The position numbers and the translations under genes are program-made. The notes beneath the pieces are model-generated. The model was not told the origin of the DNA, did no database searches, and saw nothing but the letters and a program-made list of their open reading frames with translations. Shown piece by piece: positions 35,901 through 50,975 of a stretch of DNA of 64,000 nucleotides. Location: positions 32,812,908 to 32,876,907 of the forward strand of contig NW_022145604.1 in the NCBI RefSeq assembly GCF_000002235.5, written 5' to 3'. Source of the stretch: Strongylocentrotus purpuratus. Taxonomy: Eukaryota; Echinodermata; Echinoidea; Camarodonta; Strongylocentrotidae. Position 1 is the first letter of the stretch. Each line of letters starts with the position of its first letter.

Positions 35901-38900
35901 CGAAACATATTCTTTCACATGATTGGTAATAAGAGCTTCCATTTCATTTTTTGAAATTGGGGCATTTCCAATACTGGTCTTTACCTTTAAAGGACTTTAA
36001 CAAATCTTATAAGCGCAACCACGAAACAAGTTGACAAGAATATTTTGTGACAATTAAAGTTAAAAAATTGCTGCCATGTGTCCTACATCCTACAATCATA
36101 CAAAGCACTTTTTTGAAGTTATAAAGCTCATGGCATAATCTATTTATATCCCATTTATAACAGGTTGTTACAACTCTCTATTGTATACTGGAGCTGTAAA
36201 ATACAAGGACATCAACTTTAAGAATAAAACCTGTATTCTGACATCTACACACTGCACATGAATATCTGATGGGTAAAGTGGTATATTTTAATTGATTACA
36301 TAATAAACATTGTTTGAACTCACCCAGTTTACGGCTGTCTAACTTGGCTTTGTGTGTCTGGCTTGTACCAAAGAATAACGTGTAGCCTTCACTGTAATAC
36401 AAATTAAGAAAGTAAATAACATCTCAGCTCCTCTCATATGTATCAGACTATATACAAATAAGAACTTTTGTTCAAAATTGTAATGCTAACAAGTAACATT
36501 CCATCTTTAAAATAGCAAAATGCAATATTACAACTGATATCTCAACAAAAATATTTGAAACATCATGATTTACAATTACATCCATGTTAAACATTGAATA
36601 AGCTCAAGGAATTTAAATTGCATATCCTGAGGTGCCTTTAAATTTAAAATGGCCTTAAATTTACAGTATAACTGTGTCTTGAATACTAGACATTCATGAA
36701 ATTTACAACATTTTGCAAGAAATTTGGTCACATTGGATTCATATTGAACAGCTTTTAATGCTCTATGTAATGTATATATAAAATATTCATATTTTTAAAA
36801 TGATTGTGAAAGAGTAGAGGCTATCTGACAGAATTGAAATGTGCTATGTAGAGAAAACAAGGGAGAGAGAAAAGGGGGGGGGGGGCAGGGGTAAAATTTG
36901 GAGAATGAAATGTTTGAAACAAAAGCATATCATCATCATAATTGTAAACTTTTCTCACCTATGGCAAGACTGGAGCTCTTCTAATGATGCTTTCCGCGTC
37001 CTTATACGCTGAAATCAAACAAAACAAACAAATAGTTTATTAGCATGCTTGTCGAGATTCAGAAATGATACAAAGATTCATATTTTATGTAACTGACCCC
37101 CTCCCTACCCACTATCTGACTGTAAGATAAACTCACCTCACATCTACTAACAATCCCTCTCTCATGAAGTCTAGCCCAGATGCTCTATGATCACTACTCT
37201 ATAAAGTAACTGACCCCCTCCCTACCAACTCTCTGACTGTAAGATAAACTCACCTCACATCTACTGACAATCCCTCTCTCATGAAGTCTAGCCCAGATGC
37301 TCTATGATCACTACTCTATAATGTAACTGACCCCCTCCCTACCCACTATCTGACTGTAAGATAAACTCACCTCACATCTACTGACAATCCCTCTCTCATG
37401 AAGTCTAGCCCAGATGCTCTATGATCACTACTCTATAATGTAACTGACCCCCTCCCTACCCACTATCTGACTGTAAGATAAACTCACCTCACATCTACTA
37501 ACGATCCCTCTCTCATGAAGTCTAGCCCAGATGCTCTATGATCACAACTCTATAATCTAACTGACCCCCTCCCTACCCACTATCTGACTGTAAGATAAAC
37601 TCACCTCACATCTACTAACGATCCCTCTCTCATGAAGTCTAGCCCAGATGCTCTATGATCACTACTCTATAATGTAACTGACCCCCTCCCTACCAACTCT
37701 CTGACTGTAAGATAAACTCACCTCACATCTACTGACAATCCCTCTCTCATGAAATCTAGCCCAGATGCTCTATGATCACTACTCTATAATGTAACTGACC
37801 CCCTCCCTACCCACTATCTGACTGTAAGATAAACTCACCTCACATCTACTAACTATCCCTCTCTCATGAAGTCTAGCCCATATGCTCTATGATCACTACT
37901 CTATAATGTAACTGACCCCCTCCCTACCCTCTATCTGACTGTAAGATAAACTCACCTCACATCTACTAATGATCCCTCTCTCATGAAGTCTAGCCCAGAT
38001 GCTCTATGATCACTACTCTATAATGTAACTGACCCCCTCCCTACCCTCTATCTGACTGTAAGATAAACTCACCTCACATCTACTGACAATCCCTCTCTCA
38101 TGAAGTCTAGCCCAGATGCTCTATGATCACTACTCTATAATGTAACTGACCCCCTCCCTACCCACTATCTGACTGTAAGATAAACTCACCTCACATCTAC
38201 TAACAATCCCTCTCTCATGAAGTCTAGCCCAGATGCTCTATGATCACTACTCTATAATGTAACTGACCCCTCCCTACCAACTCTCTGACTGTAAGATAAA
38301 CTCACCTCACATCTACTGACAATCCCTCTCTCATGAAGTCTAGCCCATATGCTCTATGATCACTACTCTATAATGTAACTGACCCCTCCCTACCCACTAT
38401 CTGACTGTAAGATAAACTCACCTCACATCTACTAACGATCCCTCTCTCATGAAGTCTAGCCCAGATGCTCTATGATCACTACTCTATAATGTAACTGACC
38501 CCCTCCCTACCCTCTATCTGACTGTAAGATAAACTCACCTCACATCTACTAACGATCCCTCTCTCATGAAGTCTAGCCCAGATGCTCTATGATCACTACT
38601 CTATAATGTAACTGACCCCCTCCCTACCCACTATCTGACTGTAAGATAAACTCACCTCACATCTACTAACAATCCCTCTCTCATGGAGTCTAGCCCAGAT
38701 GCTCTATGATCACTACTCTATAATGTAACTGACCCCCTCCCTACCCACTATCTGACTGTAAGATAAACTCACCTCACATCTACTAACGATCCCTCTCTCA
38801 TGAAGTCTAGCCCAGATGCTCTATGATCACTACTCTATAATGTAACTGACCCCCTCCCTACCCACTATCTGACTGTAAGATAAACTCACCTCACATCTAC

Positions 38901-39140
38901 TAACAATCCCTCTCTCATGAAGTCTAGCCCATATGCTCTATGATCACTACTCTATAATGTAACTGACCCCCTCCCTACCCACTCTCTGACTGTAAGATAA
39001 ACTCACCTCACATCTACTAACAATCCCTCTCTCATGAAGTCTAGCCCAGATGCTCTGTAGACGTCCAGGATGCTCAGGATGGTTCTGATTGTTTCCACAC
39101 TGGCATTGATGCTTCAACATCAACGTATCATACGCAAGGC
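29994..39140 (-). CDS. HDAC4: HDAC catalytic domain and C-terminus, eleven exons
   Basis: The domain starts [16 protein letters not shown]. The class IIa structural zinc residues are kept ([12 protein letters not shown] and WLSCGGLG). Catalytic motifs in order: PPGHHAET (34895-34698), DVHHGNSTQ (34093-33974, zinc Asp and His), [11 protein letters not shown] (33043-32925, third zinc ligand) and [11 protein letters not shown] (32480-32262). The last has Tyr where vertebrate class IIa enzymes have His, so the protein may be a competent deacetylase. The NES-like tail is replaced by [12 protein letters not shown] and an acidic end, EAEEAAPS. The 50-nt exon 37008-36959 and the 68-nt exon 36391-36324 are small but in phase. 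Confidence 0.96.
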
Positions 39141-42100
39141 CTACACGCAGACAAATAACAATAATAACATTAATGATGAATCAGGCTCTTATTCAATCAC
39201 TGGCACTGAAATTTTATAAAAATCCGTATTTCAATTTCTCCAGAAATAATAATAATAAAACAGTTCTTTATTTACTTGGAATGGCATTCTTGCATAATTA
39301 AATTTTGTTTTTAAAAATACAAACTTTGAAAATTGTATTCATACACACAAATTAAAAGATTCTGATTAATTAAACTCTGTTGAATACAGTTCGTCTTGAT
39401 TCATAGTAATTGACTATGGACTTCCATTAGAATCAGGTAAATATCAATATATTTAAATATAAAATGACAATTTCAAGAGAAAGGAGAACTTGGTTTCAAC
39501 TTGTTTTCTTCTAAAAATACATGCACAAACATGAAGTAAGGATGCTTATGGTTTAATGCATACAAGATGTGTTTTAGTCTCTGTTAATCTTAGTATTGTA
39601 CAAGTTGACATATAAAACACCTGTTACATCTACATGTATGTACATAAAACAGGTGTTACATCTACATGTTACATCTACATGTATGTACATGAAACAGGTG
39701 TTACATCTACATGTATGTACATGAAACAGGTGTTACATCTACATGTTACATGTACATGTATGTACATGAAACAGGTGTTACATCTACATGTATGTACATA
39801 AAAAAGGTGTTATATCTACATGTATGTACATGAAACAGGTGTTACATCTACATCTAAGTACATGAATGTTATGTCTTTGAACAACAACACAAATATAATT
39901 GAGATATGAATAATCCATGTGATAAATGATTCTCTGGTACCTGTATAAAATTTGAAATAGCACATGTTGAATATTGTACTTAACCAGTTTAATATTGTAC
40001 TTAACCAGTAAAATATGAACATGTTGTCCTAAGATCAATAATTAAGATCTAGCCTTAGTATTAGAAGTACTAGAAAATATATTAAAATATACAATATTCT
40101 GACAGAATAAGGGTAATGAATTTCATGACTCCCACTTGATTTTTCAAACCTGTTTTCCTTGTATAATGAAGCACATTCCGAGTGCTCAACCCAAACTGCA
40201 ATAGCAAGCGAATTACAATATTTAATTGCCAAGGAATATGTTATCTCTATCTGTACTAAGCCTTTAGAATGGCTGTGAGATACCTTCTAATGAGTTTTCT
40301 ATCTTCTCTCAAGCTTCTTGATATTTGAGATCAGATATTAAAAGCCTCAATTACCATTATCCTGATTTAACATGAACCTGATATGTAAATATCCTATATG
40401 GGATTATGTTACAACGGTCATATAATGAGTTCATATTATGAGTTCATAGCAATTAATGCCATCCACCTTGATCATACATGCAGGCTGTCAGTCAGGGGAC
40501 ATAACCTGTTTTTAGGTACTGGTAGACAGCATCATTTCTGTACCATGCTTTTTCTTCCTTTCAAGTAAAAGGAACCAATCTGAACCTATGTTTAACTTCC
40601 CCATTCATGGAGGAATCCATATTCAGATGTACATATAATTATTACTATGTATTTGGTTGAATTCAAGATTACATGGTAAATACCAAACTTATTCAGACAT
40701 AACAAGATTAGTTTGATGATTTATGCACAAGACTAGTTCATCTACATGACAGCACTTCTTTGACAGAGTACATACATATAAAGCAAGTACAGATAGTGTT
40801 ATCGTAATTCATATCAAGTTGTTAACATGCACTGTCATACCACAATGATGCATACAAATACCATGCAGGAATATAAAAGACGTGTTTGTATAAGGGTAAG
40901 GGATGTATATACCATGCAGAAATGTAGAAGAGGTTTTGGTATAAGGGTAAGAGGTGTAAACACCTTGAAGGAATACATTGGTATAACGGTAAGGGGTGTG
41001 TATACCCTGTAGGAATACATTGGAATAACGGTAAGAGATGTAAAAGAGGTTTTGGTATAAGGGTAAGAGGTGTATATCGTCGGTGGGGTGACAAAACCTT
41101 GTATCTCAATTTTTTGAGGTTTGGATTTTTTTTGCATAATTGTGTACCTATTGGCCTATGACACCACCTGATAAATCCATGGAACGCCTCCTGTCTCGGT
41201 TTTTTCACAAATTCCACACAAAGGACGGTGTCACAGCACTAAATCTATTGAGACCGGAAATGTTTTTTTGCTCTCCTGAAAATTCATGATTTTTGAGATA
41301 CGAGGTTTTGTCACCCCATCGACGATATACCATGCAAGAATACAATGGTATAAGGGTAAGAGGTGTAAACACCTTATACAATGTTATAAGGGTAAGAGAT
41401 GTCCATGCAGGAATACATTGGTATAAGGGTAAGAGGTGTAAACACCTTATACAATGTTATAAGGGTAAGAGATGTCCATGCAGGAATACATTCGTATAAG
41501 GGTAAGAGGTGTAAACACCTTATACAATGTTATAAGGGTAAGAGATGTCCATGCAGGAATACATTGGTATAAGGGTAAGAGGTGTATATACCATGCAGGA
41601 ATACATTGGTATAAGGGTAAGAGGTGTATGTATATCATGCAGGGATAGGATAGGGGTGTATATACCGGTAGTAAAGGTGTGTTTGGTACGATTGTGATCA
41701 TGATGATGATGGTTGAGTGAGAGTGAGGGGATACCAGCAGCAGCCGGTGAGCTGCGTACCCGCATCAAAGGACGATGGCCACCAAACATTCCTGATCATG
41801 ATTACAAGAAAGAAATGCTCATTTGGAACAGACATTCTACTCATTTGCAGAATAAGAACAAGAAAGGAAAAGATCAAACGTAACTAGAATACACACTAAT
41901 GGCTTATGTAACTTGCAAAGTAAGGAAAGAAACAGAAAGGGAGAAAGGTGCCACATTTATTGAATATAAAAATCCAGTAAATCGTGTCTGAACATGCATT
42001 GGTCAATTTCCCTTGTACATTCCATAAGCACAGCAGATTTTATTTCACAAAACTGACAAAACAAAGTTCCTTTTATTTTCCATTCTTTCAGGATTCGCTT

Positions 42101-45089
42101 CTTTATTTCTCTCTTTTTTTACCCTCTTTTTTTAAAAAGTTTGTATCTAGTCAGAAAAATGCAGACAAATTGTATTTTAAAATGAAAAAGTACAAAACAA
42201 TTTCTATTCACTGAGATCCTTTTAAAAACAACACAAGAGAAGTGAAAGTAAAAGGTGTTCTTTGTTCACGTTGTTTTGCCGCCCACCAATTAAAACACTG
42301 ACACACAAAGTGCATGATATGATACAAAGAATCAAAGAAACACAAATCCACTACAATCCAGTACAGAATCTATGTTACTGAAACCACATAGATGAAGTGC
42401 ACGTAGGTACATGTATAAATGAGTGATAATGCACTGTACATCAAATCACAACAGCAATAATATAGAGGTACTACACAAAGATTATAGTGTTATATAAGAA
42501 GTGCAATGACCTGCTATGTGCTAAGGAGCACAGAGGGAAGAGAATGTAAACACATGTTATTGACATATACTTGAGAAGAAGAAAAACAATTTAATACTAG
42601 GGACACAGTCAACCATACCAAAAAGGTGTTTGTTTTTTTAATTCATGACAAGTATTCTTACCTGTTTTGGTCATTGTTGAGGGTCTTAGCATGTCTAAAT
42701 TATCCTGTAAATGAAAATAGCAAAAGAGAAAAGTATATTACAAAAAACAGTTAATATAAAGTAATTCCTCACATATTTAGAGGCATAAAAATCCAATAAC
42801 TCACGACAACTACATAACAAGACAGGACAGAAACAAATTGAATTTTCCACTGCCTTGATTTCACATCAATTTTCCCCCACAGGAGAACTCTTCATGTTCA
42901 TCATATGCATTGAAATACTGTACATCAGAAATGCTTTTGGCAACACTGTGGGTATGAGACATGGTTGTCATGACCTGAAAACCCCCTAACAAAAACATGT
43001 CAATATCACAATTCACACTGGTCAAATGTACACACTTTCAAGAAATCTACAAAGACTCTGGGCTTACACAAGTAGATCTTTCCACAGTCCTGCCAACCAT
43101 CCAACCAAAAGACAGTACAGATTGTTTTTCATCCCCCCCCCCCAAAAAAAAAAAAAATCCTTCACACTATAAATACAGAAAGGGATCTTACCTCTCTAGA
43201 TTTAGATATCTCTGTCTCTGCATCATCCTCTTCTTCCTCCTCCTCTTCTTCTTCAGTAAAATCAATTGGTTCTTGTTTGATATGGATGGCATTCTTAAGA
43301 GCTTCTTTAGCCTTGGACGGTGATGGCATGTTAGGTGCTCCTGAAGCAGTAGCTCCTGCAGCGGATTCTGATTCAGATTCTTCTTGTTCTCTCTCTTCTT
43401 GAACTCTCTCTTCACTTCTCTCTTCAAGGAGCTGTACAAACAAAGACAAAATCAACTTATCTTTATCATATGACCAGATCATGCTTGATAACTAACATGC
43501 ATCTCGTATTTCCTTTAACATACCGTTTAAAACATTTAAGGAATGTGAATTTTGAGCTCATTTAGTGTTACTAATCAATAACAACAGATTCTCACAATTT
43601 AAAAAAGCTATCGGGATGTGATCAAAAGTGATGTTCCCAATGGTTCATGCAATCAGGTGTTGTTTTTTTATAAAAATTACCATTATCTAGACATAGGTCT
43701 GCAAACATAAGACGTTGCTTCTTGTTGTTGTTGTTGTTAGGTTTTTAGGCTGTCCAATCTGAAAAGATTATTTCTGCCATTTGGTAATGACCATTATATA
43801 GCATAGTATCTGTAATTACATAATCACTGTGGGTAACATCGCACCCTTGCATCTCTATAGAATATTACCTTTTGATAAGCAAGATTGTTGAGGAGTTGAT
43901 GCGGTTGCTGTAGTAACTGTGAATGATGATGATGAGAGAGTAACATAGAATGTGGTCTCTGGCTGGTAGGAACTTGCTGGTTGTTAGGCAGAGGGGCAGA
44001 ATGGGTCCTCACTAGGGGTCTATGCGTCACCGGTCTGAAACACAATGCAACATATTAAACATCTCTAATAAATGTACGTCTTTTCCATGAACAGTAAATA
44101 TAAATGTGATTCTTAAAGTGCCTTCCTGAAGAGAGAGGTATCATGGTATATCCCAAGTTTTTAGAATGGACTGGTGATAGCATTCTCAAACATTCTCAAA
44201 CTGACTTCCTACTATGTGATACCCATTAGCTAAACTTTGGTGTAACGCTAGTATTGTATTTGGCATTCAAAGACCACAGTTATATCACAGTTGATTAATG
44301 TCAAACGACAAATATTTTAAACAACATTTTAGCTTAGCCTTAAAGATCGTCACCACTACTGGGCCAGAAGGGATTAGACCACACAGAGAGCCATCGAGGT
44401 CACTGTGACAGGTGGCTATCTCATTAACTCAGCTCTCATTTAACATAAGAAAAAGAGGATCATGGGGGACCAACAGGCACCGATTAGGGAAGTTTTCTAT
44501 ATAGAGGGAGCAAGTAGCTACAAGTATGGCAGTGTGCCTTTAAACAAACAGTTCGATAAAATCGATTCATTAAACCAAACTCAATCTTGCAATATAGAAA
44601 GAGTTGTTCTGTCTCCTTTATCTTCCAATTGAGCAATTTCTTCCCTCCATAGCTGATGGTATAACTTTATATTTTTGAATTTTACTTTGAATGATACCTT
44701 TAATGAATATCATTATCACATTCATCACTAACTGCGCTAAAGAAAAAAAGGACCCAACTTAATCATAAGAACCCTCAGGTTTTTCATCCCGATATAAATA
44801 TTTAGGATATGCAGGTGTACGTCTACACCATAATGACCCTCTAGTCTTTTATGAAGAGTGCAGAGTATCTGTTAAGATATGTATAGATTGTATAATGTGG
44901 TATCCTACCTGATTGGTTTTGGATGGATTCCGATTTGAGCAGCTGACATGGCGGCTGTCTGGGCCTGCTGAAAATCCTGGAAGGTCATACAAGCTAAATG
45001 TGCAGGATTAATACCAGCTAGAGAGAGAGGTGCACCTGTTACAACAAAGAAAATATCAATTTAAAAAAACCCTCATCCTCCTCTTCCTT

Positions 45090-45133
<44 letters not shown>

Positions 45134-48100
45134 AATCATCACCACCATCACCGTCACCATTATCATAATCACTATCATCATCATCATCATCATTATCATC
45201 ATCACCACCACCACCGTCACCATCACCATCATCACTATCATCATCATCATCATCATCACCATCATCACTATCATCATCACCATCATCATCATCACCACCA
45301 CCACCACCACCACCACCACCACCACCACCACCACCACCACCACCACCACACCACCACCACCACCACCACCACCACCACCACCACCACCACCACCACCACC
45401 ACCACCACCACCACCACCACCACCACCACCACCACCACCACCACCACCACCACCACCACCACCACCACCACCACCACCACCACCACCACAACCCCCCACC
45501 ATCCCCAACACCACCACCACCACCACCAACATCATCCTCATATCATTACTTTCATCTAGAATACTGACTAACTTACCAGGAAGGTATGGATTAAGAGGTG
45601 CAGCACCTAACATGGATGCTGTTGGTAGACCTGGTTTCACTTGGCCCTGGAAAGGAGTAGAAAATTACATTCAGAGTCTTCAATAAAAGCCAATCCAATA
45701 AATAAAAAATATATATGAATGACTCCTCTTTGGCCAGTACGAGAAAAGCTTGCACAGTGTGTTTTATCTGGTATGGTTCATGCATGTTGACAAACCATAA
45801 AATAGTACTTACTACACACGGTCTATGCATGTAGGGTTCTTAAATATTTCAATGATGAAACAGTATATCTTAATATCAACATAGACATAATGTAATGCCA
45901 CAGTATAATTCAATGCCAAATAATGTTTTTTTTCTACATAATTTTGGATCAATTTCAAGAGCATTATAAACATTCATTTTTGTTTTCATTGTTATTGTTT
46001 GCTTCACTTCAATGTTCCTGATATAATTATTTTTTGTATTTTCAAAACAAATTTAATTTAATTCACATGTGGTCACATTAGGAAGAGTAGCGTGTGAATG
46101 AAAAGGACCATATCATTCAATCACATATGTCAACAAAGCCCAAACTGATACATAAATCTAGCGTACACTGCCATAATACATGAAATAGGTTCTATGCATA
46201 TATAGCTCTACTCTGTAACAAGCTGCATAATAATCTTCCCATTAAAACCAAATTTGTTGTTTGTTTCATAAATAGCCAGGCAACTGAGATAGCATGTTAT
46301 AATTATAACTCACTACCCCATGCCAACTTTTATCCTGTCTTGCCAAACTCTTTCCTGCCAAACAAAAAGAATTGAACCCCCTTGCCAATGTTGAACTCAG
46401 CCACTGTTTCTCTAGCATACCTCCTGTTGGGCAATGCTCATCTTGAATTACATTAGGATTGCAGGCAAGGTGCCAATAGTAATATTATCATCAACAATAT
46501 CTAAATTCAGTCTATAGATAACACAGAGGTTGAATTAGACATCAATCTGGTACGTATCTTTGAAGTGACATTGTAATGTCTGGTTTATATTTACTCAATC
46601 ATCAACACACAATGGACAATAACTATAAATACATCCTCATACCCCCCCCCCCCCCCCCCCCCAATACCATAATGTCTCTTGAACAATGAATCACAGTTCA
46701 ATGCAAAACATGTTTCATACCAGGTAGTTTAGTTAGAAAGAGGGCTTAATTATAACCAATTTTAAATTTGCCTTGTTCTCAATCTTTCCATGTTCAACAA
46801 CGGACAAAATGATAGATAAATTATATACATGCTCAGGAAATATACATTATCCTTCTCTCCGCTATTTCTTTCTTTATTTCTGTCTATCATTCTCTCTGTC
46901 TTCTACACTTGCTGTATTTCCTAGCAATGATAGTTTTGGCAAAATTTGTAACTCTTATAAAAAAAAAAATATATATATATATTGAACAAACAGACAATAA
47001 AAACAGATAGAAACCCACATATTGGCAAATAGATTGATAGCTAGTGCAAACACATCTTCCCTCTTTGGCAATGACACTTAAAAATGGAATTAATTTGAAA
47101 TAATAATGAAAGCTTTCAGCATCAGGATATCCTACATTGGCTCATGAAGCTAACAATTATCTCCTCCACTTTCAGCCTTAACGAAGCTACATGTCATCTC
47201 TCTCTTCCAAGTCTTTTCATAATGTTGCTTTTTTAAATCACAATATCATATTCATCATTGATTTTGAACTGCTTCATACATTCCTCTTCTATTAAGGGTC
47301 ACTAAACTCCTGTAATAACACTATAACCCAAATACAATACTGTCACGCTATTTCCCAAGGGGTGGGGCAAGTTGAATGCATACACACACCATTTCCTATA
47401 GGTGGGGCAAGGTTGAAGCAGGTCCTGCCATTGTGTATCTCAGAATGTCTGTATTGGCAGCCTAACACAATTACTTTCTTCCTTCCTCTCTTTCCTCTTG
47501 TTCCATTCAATCCTTTATATCCTTTTCATTTTGGCAAGATTTCAACTATTCTCATTTTCTATCACAGGAATACTTTTCAAGGATTTGATCAAATTCTTTC
47601 TCTGAATTTCAAAGGTGCATGACTTTAATCACAACAAAAGAATTTTTTTACTTGTTACATGTACACTGTATTCTTTTTTTTAACTCTAACTTTAAGATTA
47701 TTCAATAAATATGGCCAGTGTTGTTGGTTATGTTTCTTATCAGAGGTGGCGAGTGTTGTGATTTATATATGACTTAGTTTCTTACCAGAGGTGGTGAGTG
47801 TTGTGGTTTATATATGATTTAGTTTCTTACCAGAGGTGGTGAGTGTTGTGGGTTGTATATGACTTTGTTTCTTACCAGAGGTGGTGAGTGTTGTGGGTTG
47901 TATATGACTTTGTTTCTTACCAGAGGTGGTGAGTGTTGTGGGTTGTATATGACTTTGTTTCTTACCAGAGGTGGTGAGTGTTGTGGGTTGTATATGACTT
48001 TGTTTCTTACCAGAGGTGGTGAGTGTTGTGGGTTGTATGAGATTTTGTTTCTTACCAGATGTGGGGAGTGTTGTGGGTTGTATGTGATTTTGTTTCTTAC

Positions 48101-50943
48101 CAGATGTGGTGAGTGTTGTGGTTTATATATGATTTAGTTTCTTACCAGAGGTGGTAAGTGTTGTGGGTTGTATATGACTTTGTTTCTTACCAGAGGTGGT
48201 GAGTGTTGTGGGTTGTATATGACTTTGTTTCTTACCAGAGGTGACGAGTGTTAAGGGTGGTATATGATTTTGTTTCTTACCAGAGGTGGCGAGTGTTGTG
48301 GGTTGTATATGACTTTGTTTCTTACAAGAGGTGACGATTGTTAAGGGTGGTATATGACTTTGTTTCTTACCAGAGGTGGCGAGTGTTGTGGGTTGTATAT
48401 GACTTTGTTTCTTACCAGAGGTGACGAGTGTTAAGGGTGGTATATGATTTAGTTTCTTACCAGAGGTGACGAGTGTTGTGGGTTGTATATGACTTTGTTT
48501 CTTACCAGAGGTGGTGAGTGTTGTGGGTTGTATATGACTTTGTTTCTTACAAGAGGTGACGAGTGTTAAGGGTGGTATATGATTTTGTTTCTTACCAGAG
48601 GTGGCGAGTGTTGTGGGTTGTTTGCAGCAGGAATCCCGATAGATATGTTAGGTAGAGATGGAGAGCTGTAGAGATCATTCACTACACCGTATAACCTCTG
48701 CTTCAGCATCATCTTAGTCGCGCTACTTGCCTCCTGAAATAAAAACATTATTTGTTTAAAATTACCAGATCTGAAAACAATTTTTCATTAAACATAACAA
48801 ACATCCCAATGCAGTAACGTATCTACCTTGTAACACCATCATCCACAAACCAACATGATAAAGAAATATAAGATATCTGAGATGATAGCTCACCGAAAGC
48901 AATTTAAAATGTATATCCACTGCTTAAACATCTTAAAATCTCTAGTAATTGGTGACAGCTAGAATATAATGACTTGCTAAGCCTTTTATTTAGATGGAAG
49001 TGATAAGTAGACTAGTGAGACTTACCTCAGGTAATGCTGCTACAGATAGTCCATTAGGACTATCACCCCCTCCAGCAGCTCCAGCACTGAGTGGTGAACT
49101 AGGACCGGATCCAGGAGCACTGTTTGATGAAGTATCTACTGTGAAATAAAACAACAATCATAATCATCCTTCTACAACATACAGGCAAGGCTATCTTCAA
49201 TAACAACAGGTGTTTGTCCAGATCAAATCTAATTAGGTAACTTTTATTTTGCAGATGTAATAACCGGACTTTTGAACCTGCATAACTCTGAGTCCAATCA
49301 AACACTTGCAACAAAATGGACCTCACTGATTTAAACAGTAAAATGTTGAATTACAAACTCTGCCTTTAAGCCATAGATATGATATCACCTGTTCAATAAG
49401 CCCTCAATTATGTGACTCTATATATTGTGTAATTCATTTGGATGGGAGAGAGAGAACATAATCAGATAATCTTCCATGTGTGTGAGACTTTCCTGCTGTT
49501 ACTCAGTGGGAAGATGAGACCGACTGAAAGTGTGTTGACCTTTTAGTGTGAGTTAGCATCCATTGAGCCAGGAAGCTTCTAATCATCAACTACCTATCCC
49601 GCTTGCCAATTCTTATATCAACACACACACACATCATCGTAACCATCCTTGGACCAGTTTACCCCACCCCTTTCTTTTTTGTCCATTTTTCAACAAAATA
49701 AACTTTCTGGTATGCTGACAGAAAGGCCTATTATTCATCAATTTACCTTTTAGTTAGCTTACTTGAGTTTGTAAATTGAGTTCATTAAATTGTAATATAA
49801 TCAATTTTGTAAATTGTGTACATTAAGTGTACACATTTTTATAATTCATCTTTCTGCTCATATATGCATGTACCCAAAATTATTTTGCAGACTTCTTTGA
49901 TTTTAGTTCTTAATACCAAGTTACTCGCAAGTCAAGTCTACACAGCTTTTAAATTCTTTTCTTCTTCATTGGACTGACTGTAAATAATACAGGGTAATGA
50001 TCCCAAAACAAATTTGCATTTGTAATTTCTCATTTGTATTTGATGACAATGTCTCATGCAAGAAGCCCCTGTTAAGCCTGTTAATATAAGTAGGGCAAGT
50101 GCTCATGACCAAGTAACAAAAATAAACTTACAGTTGAGTTCTCCACTGATGGGTTTCCGTTTGAGAGAGTTTGGTCCTTCTCTTCTTCTCAAGAGAGGGC
50201 TACCATGAGTACGTCTCTCCGTAACCTTCTCTTTCAATCTGGATCTTACTTTCAAGTTGGAGTCAGATGCTGCAGGAAAGGAAGAAAAAGGGGAAAACTA
50301 TATAATTAACCATTGCCTTATACAATCACATTGCATACATGCATGATAGTAATCAATACTTGTCTCTTCTCCCCCTCAAATTCCAAATAACTGTAATATC
50401 TGATTTGGTATTATTTTCATTAGTAATTTTGTTTGCTTGTCAAATGAAAATATTAACAAAAATAGTAACAAAATAAATCCATCATATCTACACATACAAA
50501 TTATTGGTAAAATTTGGATTGTAAAATCAAAGCATGTTTATTTATGATTTGAATCCATTTGATAACATCTATCATGAATGTGTACATATAAAGCAAGTTA
50601 AATAATGAAATGAAATAATTACCCATGAAAGCTGAAAATTATGTTATTAGCTACTGTATTATTCATAAATCAAATTCACATAACAAACAAGTCCAAATAC
50701 CCTTCCCCCACTCTTTTTTCCACTTTCTCTCCTTCCCAATTTATGTCTCCTTCTGTCTCTCATTCTCTACAGCTATGTTTCTTCTCTGGCCCTCTCTCTC
50801 TCTCTCTCCTCCTCTACCCCCCCCCCTCCCCCACTCCCTCTCTCTCTCTCTCTCTCTCTCTCCTTCTCTACCCCCCCCCTCCCCCACTCCCCTCTACCTC
50901 TCTCTCTCTCCTTCTCTACCCCCTCCCCCACTCCCCCCCCCCC

Positions 50944-50975
<32 letters not shown>

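Noticed and set aside
45030-45686. Open frames of 150-218 residues on both strands
   Set aside because: Translation of CAT/CAC trinucleotide repeats (poly-Ile, Thr, Pro, Trp, Gly, Val) overlapping a real HDAC exon; purely compositional.
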